Below, piece by piece: positions 1-6,989 of a DNA stretch of 36,861 nt. The notes below the pieces were generated by a model, which searched no databases, was not told the DNA's origin, and was given only the letters and a program-made list of their open reading frames with translations. Made by a program: the position numbers and the translations under genes. The DNA lies in assembly GCA_024763075.1 (NCBI GenBank), contig JANTGF010000042.1:1-36861 (forward strand), read 5' to 3'. Within the stretch, counting starts at the first letter, position 1. The number at the start of each line of letters is the position of its first letter. The DNA comes from Bacteroidales bacterium (GTDB taxonomy: Bacteria > Bacteroidota > Bacteroidia > Bacteroidales > VadinHA17).

Positions 1-153
1 TTACTTTTTAGCGGTATCGATTTAACCGAGAACATGGAAACACGTCCCGGGGCAAGACAATTGCTCTACAGCCTGAAAAAGTATATGGCAGGTGATCTGT
101 TTAATCCGGAAATAAAATTGGAAATGAAAGATATTAATGGTCTTTTTAATTAG
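1..153 (+). CDS. C-terminal end of a probable family 2 glycoside hydrolase (partial)
   Basis: The window opens inside a reading frame that runs 50 codons to a TAG stop at 151-153. The visible residues include a stretch reading RPGARQLLYSLKKYM. This resembles the last beta-strand and helix region seen at the C-terminus of many Bacteroidota family 2 glycoside hydrolases (beta-galactosidase or beta-glucuronidase type sugar-binding domains). The catalytic domain lies outside the window, so substrate and signal peptide cannot be judged. The assignment rests on a short tail only. The gene is convergent with the lytic transglycosylase gene that ends at 409. Confidence 0.5.
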   Translation, partial: LLFSGIDLTENMETRPGARQLLYSLKKYMAGDLFNPEIKLEMKDINGLFN

Positions 154-408
154 GAGCTTTGCATCAAGAAATAAGATTTAAAATACAAAAAATTGTTTCA
201 TCCTGAAATAGGTTTACAAAAAAAGTAGAAGAATTCAGGACCTGTCACAGAGATGAAGAAACTATATTCTACATCTTTTCTCAGGGTACAAGGGAAAAGG
301 TCTTTTATAGGAAAATTGCATAACAATCAACTGACTTTCTGTTCTATATTCGCAACTCATTGGAAGTTGTAACCTGATCTCTGTTAACTGATCCCTGATC
401 TCTGATTA
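154..408. other. Intergenic spacer between convergent genes, with degenerate short repeats
   Basis: No reading frame worth calling. The right end (about 370-408) contains imperfect repeats of TGATCTCTG / TGATCCCTG, and a related CAGAGAT motif lies near 250. No clear terminator hairpin with a T-tract was found for either flanking gene. Confidence 0.4.
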
Positions 409-2001
409 CTAAAGCGGTTTTATTTTCAGTTTTTGTCCCGGATGAATTTTGGTCCTTTTGGACATATTATTCAGGCGAAGGATATCCGCATCGGTAACAC
501 CCGGATATTTTTTGGCAATTTCCCAGATAGAATCTCCGTTTCTCACCTTATAATAAACATAATTACCACTTCCTGAGCTGGTTGCAGGAGATTTTGACTT
601 TGCAGCAGAGGCAGACACTGTAACATTCTTGCCAATGGATCGTTGTTTCTGAGCAAAAGTCATTCCGTTGATCTTCTTATACCGGTCCACTTTTGAAGGA
701 GATACATATATCTTCAGTTTCTGACCCACTCTGATCATGTTTCTGCGAATACCATTCCAGTATCGCAGACTTGAAACACCCACATGATACCATTCTGCAA
801 TATAACCCAGATTATCACCGGACTTTACCGTATAATAAAGCTTTACCTTCCCGGAAGGGGCCTGGGCTACATAGGTGGACTGGCCGGGTTTCTGGATCAT
901 GGTTTTCGGATTGAAAAATACCGAATCCTTATACGCAAATATTGAATCCTGATAGTCAATAAATGGTCCTGCATATTGCATAGGAACCGTTAATACATAA
1001 GGTTTGCTCTTTCCGGGGATTATATCCCTTCTGTACTGAGGATTCAAATCGCGAAGCTCCTGCAAAGGAACATTCAGTACTTCTGACACCTGCTTTAAAT
1101 GCAGATTATCATGCACCACCAGTGTATCCGTTGTCAGTGGTATTTGAATAGGCACCGGCTTAAGATTGTGTTTTGAATAATAGTTCATAGAGTAAGCTGC
1201 AGCAATGAATGCAGGTACATACCCCCTGGTTTCACGGGGCAGGTAATAGTATATATCCCAGTAGTTTCTTCTACCTCCGGCACGGCGGATTGCTTTATTC
1301 ACATTTCCAGCCCCACAATTATAGGAGGCGATCACCAGCGTCCAGTCATGGTAAATATTGTACATATCTTTCAGATACCGGGCAGCGGCTTTTGTAGCTT
1401 TTACCGGATCCCGGCGCTCATCTACCAAAGAATTGATTGTCAGGCCATATGCTCTTCCTGTGCGATACATAAACTGCCACATGCCGGTAGCTCCAACCCT
1501 TGATACTGCTCTCGGATTCAGCGCAGATTCTATTACAGCCATGTATTTCAATTCAATGGGAAGATCATAAACATCAAGAATCTCCTCAATCATTGGGAAA
1601 TAATAATCCGACAGGCCCAACATGGTCTCAAGCTTATCTTTTTTCTTATTGGTATAAACATTGATATAATTCCGTACGAATTTGTTGTATGACAAAGGAA
1701 TGACGGAAGGAATACGGCTCAGCCTTTCCATATAAACCGAGTCAGGGTATTGGGAGGGTAAAGAATCATTCTCATAATCGCCTACCAAAAGGGAGCTGTC
1801 GTTTCCAACGGAACTCTGAACATACCAAAGATTCATCAGACTTTCCAGGTTCGATGAAAAGTTTGAAAACTCTAATTCTTCAGAAACAGTGACTGAGTCA
1901 GGCCTGTTGACTCCGGCTGAATATCCGGATTGCAAAAAAGCACTTATGACCAAAAACCAAAACATCTGAACAAATTTTAAACGCAAAAATATATTTTTCA
2001 T
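409..2001 (-). CDS. mltD: Membrane-bound lytic murein transglycosylase D-like protein with two LysM domains
   Basis: The protein is 530 aa. It cleaves the MurNAc-GlcNAc glycosidic bond of peptidoglycan non-hydrolytically, giving 1,6-anhydro ends, and would act in the periplasm. A hydrophobic N-terminus (residues 8-28) looks like a signal peptide. A goose-lysozyme-like SLT domain spans about 130-275. The catalytic glutamate is E158 in AVIESALNP, followed by GATGMWQFM (170-178) and ASYNCGAGNV (225-234), all typical of the MltD family. Two LysM peptidoglycan-binding modules lie at about 389-432 and 482-528. A further degenerate LysM-like stretch may occupy 290-340. The start lies 8 bases after the stop of the DUF5683 gene, so the two are probably co-transcribed. 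Confidence 0.9.
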   Translation of the reverse strand: MKNIFLRLKFVQMFWFLVISAFLQSGYSAGVNRPDSVTVSEELEFSNFSSNLESLMNLWYVQSSVGNDSSLLVGDYENDSLPSQYPDSVYMERLSRIPSVIPLSYNKFVRNYINVYTNKKKDKLETMLGLSDYYFPMIEEILDVYDLPIELKYMAVIESALNPRAVSRVGATGMWQFMYRTGRAYGLTINSLVDERRDPVKATKAAARYLKDMYNIYHDWTLVIASYNCGAGNVNKAIRRAGGRRNYWDIYYYLPRETRGYVPAFIAAAYSMNYYSKHNLKPVPIQIPLTTDTLVVHDNLHLKQVSEVLNVPLQELRDLNPQYRRDIIPGKSKPYVLTVPMQYAGPFIDYQDSIFAYKDSVFFNPKTMIQKPGQSTYVAQAPSGKVKLYYTVKSGDNLGYIAEWYHVGVSSLRYWNGIRRNMIRVGQKLKIYVSPSKVDRYKKINGMTFAQKQRSIGKNVTVSASAAKSKSPATSSGSGNYVYYKVRNGDSIWEIAKKYPGVTDADILRLNNMSKRTKIHPGQKLKIKPL

Positions 2002-2009
2002 AAAAGAAA

Positions 2010-2660
2010 TTAAAATTTCAAACTAAATTGTAAACCTACAGTATTATATTTACCAGGCATTGAGAACAATTTTGGATCCATCCTCAATGAAATATCATCT
2101 GAGATATCATAGGTAAAGAGATAAGCATCAACCGTTGCATCAATAATCGTAAACACATACCAGCCTGCCGTTAGAATAATTGACAAATCCCTGTATCTTT
2201 TGTAATAATTCATATTATTCTCCAGCTGGGTTTTAAACCACTCTTCATTTTCTCTTGAAAAATTATCCGAAGGCCTGGACGGATCAAAAGAACCCGGATC
2301 AACATTCGGACCAATCAGGTCAAGATAACTGGCTGTTTCCATCTCGTCATCAATAAAATCAATCAATGCCTGTTTATATTTATTGTAGTTTGTTGAGTTA
2401 AAATAAATGAAATAACCAAAAACTCCAAAGCCTGCATAAACAATCGGTATCTTCCAGTACTTTTTATTGTATGCTTGTCCTAATCCCGGCAAAACAGCAG
2501 AATACAAACTGGCTTTTCGCGGAGAATGATTCAGTACCACAACACTTTTCTTTTGTGTTTCACTCTCCGGCATCTTCTCAAATTCCGACTGGCCCATTGA
2601 AACCAGATTGAAAAAAGCCCCAAAAAATAAAATAAAAAGTAATACCCTCCCTCTCTTCAT
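2010..2660 (-). CDS. DUF5683 family membrane protein
   Basis: The function is unknown. The frame extends to a GTG at 2666, but the ATG at 2660 is preferred because the residues that follow (MKRGRVLLFILFF) form a normal signal peptide. After about residue 45 come SLYSAVLPGLGQAYNKKYWK and a hydrophobic helix (YAGFGVFGYFIYF). A second hydrophobic segment lies near residue 165. The SxxLPGxGQxYNxKYWK pattern is characteristic of DUF5683, which in Bacteroidota commonly sits beside parB and an MltD gene, as here. That conserved context suggests an envelope role linked to cell-wall growth or division, but this is inference. Confidence 0.8.
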   Translation of the reverse strand: MKRGRVLLFILFFGAFFNLVSMGQSEFEKMPESETQKKSVVVLNHSPRKASLYSAVLPGLGQAYNKKYWKIPIVYAGFGVFGYFIYFNSTNYNKYKQALIDFIDDEMETASYLDLIGPNVDPGSFDPSRPSDNFSRENEEWFKTQLENNMNYYKRYRDLSIILTAGWYVFTIIDATVDAYLFTYDISDDISLRMDPKLFSMPGKYNTVGLQFSLKF

Positions 2661-2686
2661 TGACACAAATAATTACATATTTGCTA

Positions 2687-2694
2687 CAAATATA
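2687..2694 (-). promoter_or_regulatory. Candidate -7 promoter box for the DUF5683-mltD pair
   Basis: The minus strand reads TATATTTG, a match to the Bacteroidota -7 consensus TAnnTTTG, 26 bases upstream of the ATG at 2660. A TTG lies upstream, but only 14 bases away, so the -33 element is not convincing. Confidence 0.35.
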
Positions 2695-2879
2695 CAGTAT
2701 AATACGGACAAGACGGAGATTTTGTTGCCTGCCAGAGTTAATTTATCTTAAAAAACAAACCGAAAAGATTGAAATAAAGGATTCTAAAATGGGCCAAAAA
2801 AAATCAAATGCACATAACAGACTGGTTACAAGCATATTTAGAGATGCAGGAACTTAACAAAAATTCAGAACAAACTATC

Positions 2880-3758
2880 TCAGTCTCTGATTTTATCAAA
2901 AATACCGATGATCTGTTCCAGTTTCTCACCTGAATTGAAAGGAATAACAATCTTTCCTTTGCCTTTGGCATTCATCCTAAACCGAACCTGTGAAGAAAAA
3001 AAGTCTGAGAGTTGTTTTTCAAGTTCGGTAAAGTCAATTTCCTGGTTCCGGTTTTTCTCTTCAGTTACTTTTCCCTCAAAACCACCCCTGTTTATTTTTT
3101 GCACCTGACTTTCAACCTTCCTTACGGAAAGGTCTTCAGCAATGATGCGGTAGTACATTTCAATCTGGTCTTTTAGATCTTCTATACCGATCAGAGCCCT
3201 TGCATGGCCCATTGAAATCTTTTTTTCCCTTATTCCCAGTTGTATCTCAGCCGGTAATTTTAATAAACGTAAATAATTGGTTATTGTGGATCTTTTCTTC
3301 CCAACCCGGTCGCTCAGGTTTTCCTGTGTAAGCTTACATTCCTCAATAAGGCGTTGATATGAAATGGAAACTTCGATGGCATCCAGGTCTTCTCTTTGAA
3401 TATTTTCTACAAGAGCGAGTTCAAGCATATCCTGATCGTCAGCACTTCTTATGTATGCAGGAATTCTTTTAAGACCTGCCAGAACAGATGCTCTCAGTCG
3501 TCTTTCCCCTGTAATCAGCTGGTATTTCCCTCCTTCGGTTGTCCTGACGGTGATTGGCTGAATGATCCCTAATTCCCTGATGGAAGAAGCCAGTTCCTGA
3601 ATTTTCTCCTCATCAAATTTTGACCTGGGTTGAAAAGGATTGATCTCAATTTTATTCAGATCAATTTCATTGATGGTCCCGATTCTTTCAAACTTTTCCC
3701 TGTCAGCATCATCAATTAAAGCACCCAATCCTCTGCCCAGCGCATTTTTCTTTGTCAT
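2880..3758 (-). CDS. parB: Chromosome-partitioning protein ParB (CTPase and parS-binding)
   Basis: The protein is 292 aa, the usual length for chromosomal ParB. It binds parS sites near the origin, spreads as a CTP-dependent clamp and stimulates ParA to segregate origins. The N-terminus NALGRGLGALI (5-15) is the short arginine-containing peptide that typically activates ParA. The ParB/Srx nucleotide-binding domain follows, with NPFQPR (40-45), GERRLRA (84-90) and ENIQRED (118-124). A helix-turn-helix lies at about 142-172 (LTQENLSDRVGKKRSTITNYLR), followed by a C-terminal dimerisation region. The gene lies 68 bases downstream of parA on the same strand. Confidence 0.95.
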   Translation of the reverse strand: MTKKNALGRGLGALIDDADREKFERIGTINEIDLNKIEINPFQPRSKFDEEKIQELASSIRELGIIQPITVRTTEGGKYQLITGERRLRASVLAGLKRIPAYIRSADDQDMLELALVENIQREDLDAIEVSISYQRLIEECKLTQENLSDRVGKKRSTITNYLRLLKLPAEIQLGIREKKISMGHARALIGIEDLKDQIEMYYRIIAEDLSVRKVESQVQKINRGGFEGKVTEEKNRNQEIDFTELEKQLSDFFSSQVRFRMNAKGKGKIVIPFNSGEKLEQIIGIFDKIRD

Positions 3759-3826
3759 ATGAATAGTTTTCCTTCCTGAGTTGTTAATTTATAAATTGCC
3801 CCCGGAGCATTAACAAATTATCAATG

Positions 3827-4627
3827 CTATTGAATGATCTTCTCAGCTTCAGGAATTTTAGTTTTCTCATTTTTTTGGAGAATCTCCCGGGCCAGATTCA
3901 AATAGTTCACGGCACCTCTTGAATTTGCATCATAAAGCAAGGCCGGCTTTCCGAAGCTGGGAGCTTCACTCAATTTGATATTCCGTTGAATAATGGTTTC
4001 AAAAACCATTTCCTGAAAATGTTTTCTTACTTCATCCACTACCTGGTTGGAAAGCCTGAGCCTTGTATCATACATGGTCAGTAGAAATCCTTCTACTTCC
4101 AGATCAGGGTTCAGCCTGTTTTGGATTATTTTAATGGTATTCAATAATTTACCAAGTCCTTCCAGCGCAAAATACTCACACTGAACAGGAATAATCACCG
4201 AGTCAGCACCTGTCAACGCATTTACAGTGAGTAAGCCTAGTGAAGGGGAACAATCTACCAGAACAAAATCATAGTTATGCTTTACCATTTCAAGAACCCG
4301 CTTCAGTTTATACTCCCTGTCCGGAAGATTCAGCATCTCAATTTCAGCACCTACCAGATCAATGCTGGCAGGCAATATATCCAGCCCGTCAATTTCACTG
4401 TTGAGAATAATATCCTCCGGCTTCACCTCATCTACCAGACATTCGTAAATACTTGTCTTAATATTCCTAACATCAAAACCAAGTCCGGAAGTTGAGTTTG
4501 CCTGTGGATCAGCATCTACAATTAATATTTTGAATTCCAGAACTGCCAGGCTTGCAGCAAGATTTATAGCTGTGGTAGTTTTCCCTACTCCTCCTTTTTG
4601 ATTTGCTATTGCTATGGTTTTTCCCAT
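3827..4627 (-). CDS. parA: Chromosome-partitioning ATPase ParA/Soj
   Basis: This is a Walker-type ATPase that binds DNA non-specifically and drives movement of ParB-parS complexes. From the ATG at 4627 the protein is 266 aa and begins MGKTIAIANQ. The deviant Walker A motif KGGVGKTT is at residues 11-18. An upstream TTG at 4645 is open but adds six residues not expected in this family, so the ATG was chosen. Other family marks are VDADPQANST, VDCSPSLGLLT and the PVQCEYFALEG segment. The short parA-parB spacing (68 bases) indicates an operon. No parS palindrome was noticed by eye in the window. Confidence 0.95.
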   Translation of the reverse strand: MGKTIAIANQKGGVGKTTTAINLAASLAVLEFKILIVDADPQANSTSGLGFDVRNIKTSIYECLVDEVKPEDIILNSEIDGLDILPASIDLVGAEIEMLNLPDREYKLKRVLEMVKHNYDFVLVDCSPSLGLLTVNALTGADSVIIPVQCEYFALEGLGKLLNTIKIIQNRLNPDLEVEGFLLTMYDTRLRLSNQVVDEVRKHFQEMVFETIIQRNIKLSEAPSFGKPALLYDANSRGAVNYLNLAREILQKNEKTKIPEAEKIIQ

Positions 4628-4668
4628 GAAAATCAGTTTAGTCAATGTTCTCCAATAAATTAAGTTTT

Positions 4669-4676
4669 CAAAATTA
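4669..4676 (-). promoter_or_regulatory. Candidate -7 promoter box for parA
   Basis: The minus strand reads TAATTTTG, matching TAnnTTTG, about 40 bases upstream of the parA ATG. The nearest upstream TTG is 26 bases away, longer than the usual 19-21 spacing, so the call is weak. Confidence 0.3.
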
Positions 4677-4840
4677 CAATATTATGTATTGTAAGAATTT
4701 TACAAGGAATTGGAATTGTAAACATTCCATTTTGTTTTATTAACACATTATTAACAAGGGAGTATTAATAACTTTGACCGGAAAGCGTTAAATTTATTGG
4801 GATTCAGAGCCTAACACTATGAATTTCAACAAAGAAAGAA

Positions 4841-5959
4841 TTATTTTATAATTTTTACCTCGAATAACTTTGGCCAGTTTTTTCCTGTAATAAATAAGCG
4901 TTGGTTATCCTTATCCCAGGCAATCCCATTCAAAACATCGGTATCCGGACGGATATCATTCTTCTCCAGCAAACCGGCAAAATTAATATAGGCCAGTACC
5001 TTTCCCGTTATCGGATCAATCACAGCCACTTTATCTGTGGTATAGATGTTTGCATACAACTTCCCATCAATCAATTCCAGCTCATTCAGATTTCTTACCG
5101 GGCCATTGTGATCATAAACCTCAATATTTGAAATTTCTGTAAAATACTTCGGTTCAATAAAATAGATTTTTTCGCTCCCATCACTCATTAACAAGTCTTT
5201 TCCATTGGTAGTAAGGCCCCAACCCTGTGTACTGTACCGAAAGCGGTTCAGAAACTTGAAAGAAGCCTTATCATAAACAAAACCAATGCCCGAAGTCCAG
5301 GTAAGCTGGATAATCTCATCTTTAAAAATACAAATTCCTTCACCAAATAAATCAGGGGGGAGATTTAGACTGGACAACAGGTCCCCGGTCTCCGGTTTTA
5401 ATTTACGCAGAGAAGATTTACCCCGCTGGCCAGTTCCCTCGTACAAAAATCCGTTTTCATACACCAGTCCCTGAGTATAAGCCTGCCGGTCATGAGGATA
5501 GATGTTGACTATCTTATACGACCAGCTTTCAGGAACAATGTCAGACCTTAATATAATTGAAAGTGAACCTGACGAGATAATTTTACCCTCAATAAAAGCT
5601 TTCATTGTGATTTTTACATGCCCTGTATTAAAATTCTGACTATTCAGAACAAAAATCCATGCCTCAAGATCCAGTAGTCCTTGTTGCTTTCTTCCGGCCA
5701 TAACAATAACCGAATCAGGCATTTTGTCAGCTTTTATTTCTTTTGTCTGCAATTTTATTTTATCGCCAACGGTAAATTGCTGATTTTTCTTTGGAGAAAT
5801 AATTTTTATAGATTTCCGGATAATAGCCTCTGGTTTTTCAGCTTTGGCTAAAGTTGTAGTATTATTCTTATGTGCATCGGAAGGTGGCCGGCTCTGACAG
5901 GAAATAAAAACCGTAAGAAGCAATCCAAGATTCAAAATTAATAATTTACCAGATTTCAT
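4841..5959 (-). CDS. Glutaminyl-peptide cyclotransferase-like lipoprotein
   Basis: The protein is 372 aa. Residues 1-21 form a lipoprotein signal with the lipobox ending FISC (Cys21). Residues about 45-135 look like an all-beta Ig-like domain. From about 145 the protein matches the plant/bacterial type glutamine cyclotransferase family, a five-bladed beta-propeller, with HDRQAYTQGLVYENGFLYEG, GEGICIFKDEIIQLTW, LNELELIDGKLYANIY and VLNGIAWDKD. Enzymes of this family convert N-terminal glutamine to pyroglutamate and release ammonia. N-terminal pyroglutamate is common on exported proteins of some Bacteroidota, so a surface or periplasmic modification role is plausible. The stop lies 5 bases from the start side of the downstream HAD hydrolase stop, and both genes read leftward. 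The order is HAD gene first, then this gene, so co-transcription is likely. Confidence 0.8.
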   Translation of the reverse strand: MKSGKLLILNLGLLLTVFISCQSRPPSDAHKNNTTTLAKAEKPEAIIRKSIKIISPKKNQQFTVGDKIKLQTKEIKADKMPDSVIVMAGRKQQGLLDLEAWIFVLNSQNFNTGHVKITMKAFIEGKIISSGSLSIILRSDIVPESWSYKIVNIYPHDRQAYTQGLVYENGFLYEGTGQRGKSSLRKLKPETGDLLSSLNLPPDLFGEGICIFKDEIIQLTWTSGIGFVYDKASFKFLNRFRYSTQGWGLTTNGKDLLMSDGSEKIYFIEPKYFTEISNIEVYDHNGPVRNLNELELIDGKLYANIYTTDKVAVIDPITGKVLAYINFAGLLEKNDIRPDTDVLNGIAWDKDNQRLFITGKNWPKLFEVKIIK

Positions 5960-5964
5960 CGTAA

Positions 5965-6438
5965 TTATTTTTTAAATGCTTTGGAAATTCTCGCCAACAG
6001 AGAATCTTTCATCAAATAATCTTTTTTATGCTCATAACTTTCAGGATCCAGCATCTGCCATATTACTCCCCATTCTGGTAATCCACCAAGGTTCCGATCA
6101 TCAATATAATAATCCGCAAGCACCTTCCGGCTAATATTTTCATCAAACACTTCTTCCGGATAATTTTTGTTTACCGCATAAAACTCTAGTCCTCTTTTCC
6201 GGCAAAACTCTACTGCCTCATCCAGCTCTTTTCCACTCCGGTAGGTCCATAAAATAAGTTGATATCCTGCTTTTTGCAATTGTATCAGGGTTTCAATCGC
6301 AAACATTATTTCCTTCCCGATATCGGGGTATCTGTGTTCCACAATTGTTCCGTCAAAATCAACGGCAATTTTCAGATTTAAAAATTTGGGATTTTCCAAA
6401 GCAGTTTGTTTATAAAATTTCTCAAAAATACTCAACAA
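5965..6438 (-). CDS. Small HAD-superfamily hydrolase (BT0820-like)
   Basis: The protein is up to 157 aa. The HAD motif I is AVDFDGTIV, with Asp27 as the predicted nucleophile and Asp29 as general acid. Motif II is probably ILWTYRSG and motif IV ADYYIDDRNLGG. This arrangement, with a HRYPDIG segment just after motif I, matches a compact Bacteroidota HAD family exemplified by BT0820. The substrate is unknown, but a phosphate ester is likely. No ATG is available: the frame opens after a TAG at 6484-6486, and the first usable starts are TTG codons at 6438 and 6435. Initiation may be at one of these or nearer the domain, so the N-terminal 20 residues are uncertain. Confidence 0.75.
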   Translation of the reverse strand: MLSIFEKFYKQTALENPKFLNLKIAVDFDGTIVEHRYPDIGKEIMFAIETLIQLQKAGYQLILWTYRSGKELDEAVEFCRKRGLEFYAVNKNYPEEVFDENISRKVLADYYIDDRNLGGLPEWGVIWQMLDPESYEHKKDYLMKDSLLARISKAFKK

Positions 6439-6989
6439 TAGCTTATAAAAAAAACGGAAGTCAACATATAAAATAAAGTTAACCTATAAACAATATACCA
6501 GCAGATGAATGATACTTATTAAATAATTTGCTTTTCCCGGCAAGTTCACATCCTTTTCCAAGGATCCTTCTATTGGGAGCTTGTCAACAAATCATTTGTA
6601 GAAATAATTCGGGATTTTTGAAACCAATAATAAAACGAAGGCGTATATTGAGACAAATCTAACATCAAAACATTTTGGAACCAACATCACAACATAAGAT
6701 ATTCATCCATGTTTTGTTGAATTCATTTGTCACTCCTTTTTACAAGCAAATTGAGAAAATAAATTTTAGTTGGCAATATAGAAAAGCACTGAGCCACACC
6801 AACCCTTGTTTAATCAGGGACAATAGCCCCTAAACTCAGTTTTCTCAGAACGGTTATAGGAATCGTTCATTCTTCAATTTCTACCTGATAACCAGCATAA
6901 GCTATGGATACAGTTTGTACTTCCTATGGAGATTTATTGCGGCAAATTCAAATATGCTTTTATTAATACATTTTAAATTACCAAAAAAC
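6439..6989. other. Long intergenic region upstream of the FG-GAP protein gene
   Basis: These 551 bases separate two divergent genes. I found no convincing reading frame, RNA gene or promoter with both boxes. Small symmetrical sites are visible, such as ACAAAT-C-ATTTGT around 6587-6599 and AAGGATCCTT near 6560-6569. CTGAG at about 6790 faces CTCAG at about 6835, which could close a hairpin. A long leader or regulatory region for the secreted protein is possible but unproven. Confidence 0.4.

Noticed and set aside
2660-2879. A 65-residue plus-strand frame and a possible parS site downstream of parB
   Set aside because: The frame overlaps the start of the leftward DUF5683 gene and its promoter and has no recognisable features. 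No GTTnCACGTGnAAC-like palindrome was found by eye.
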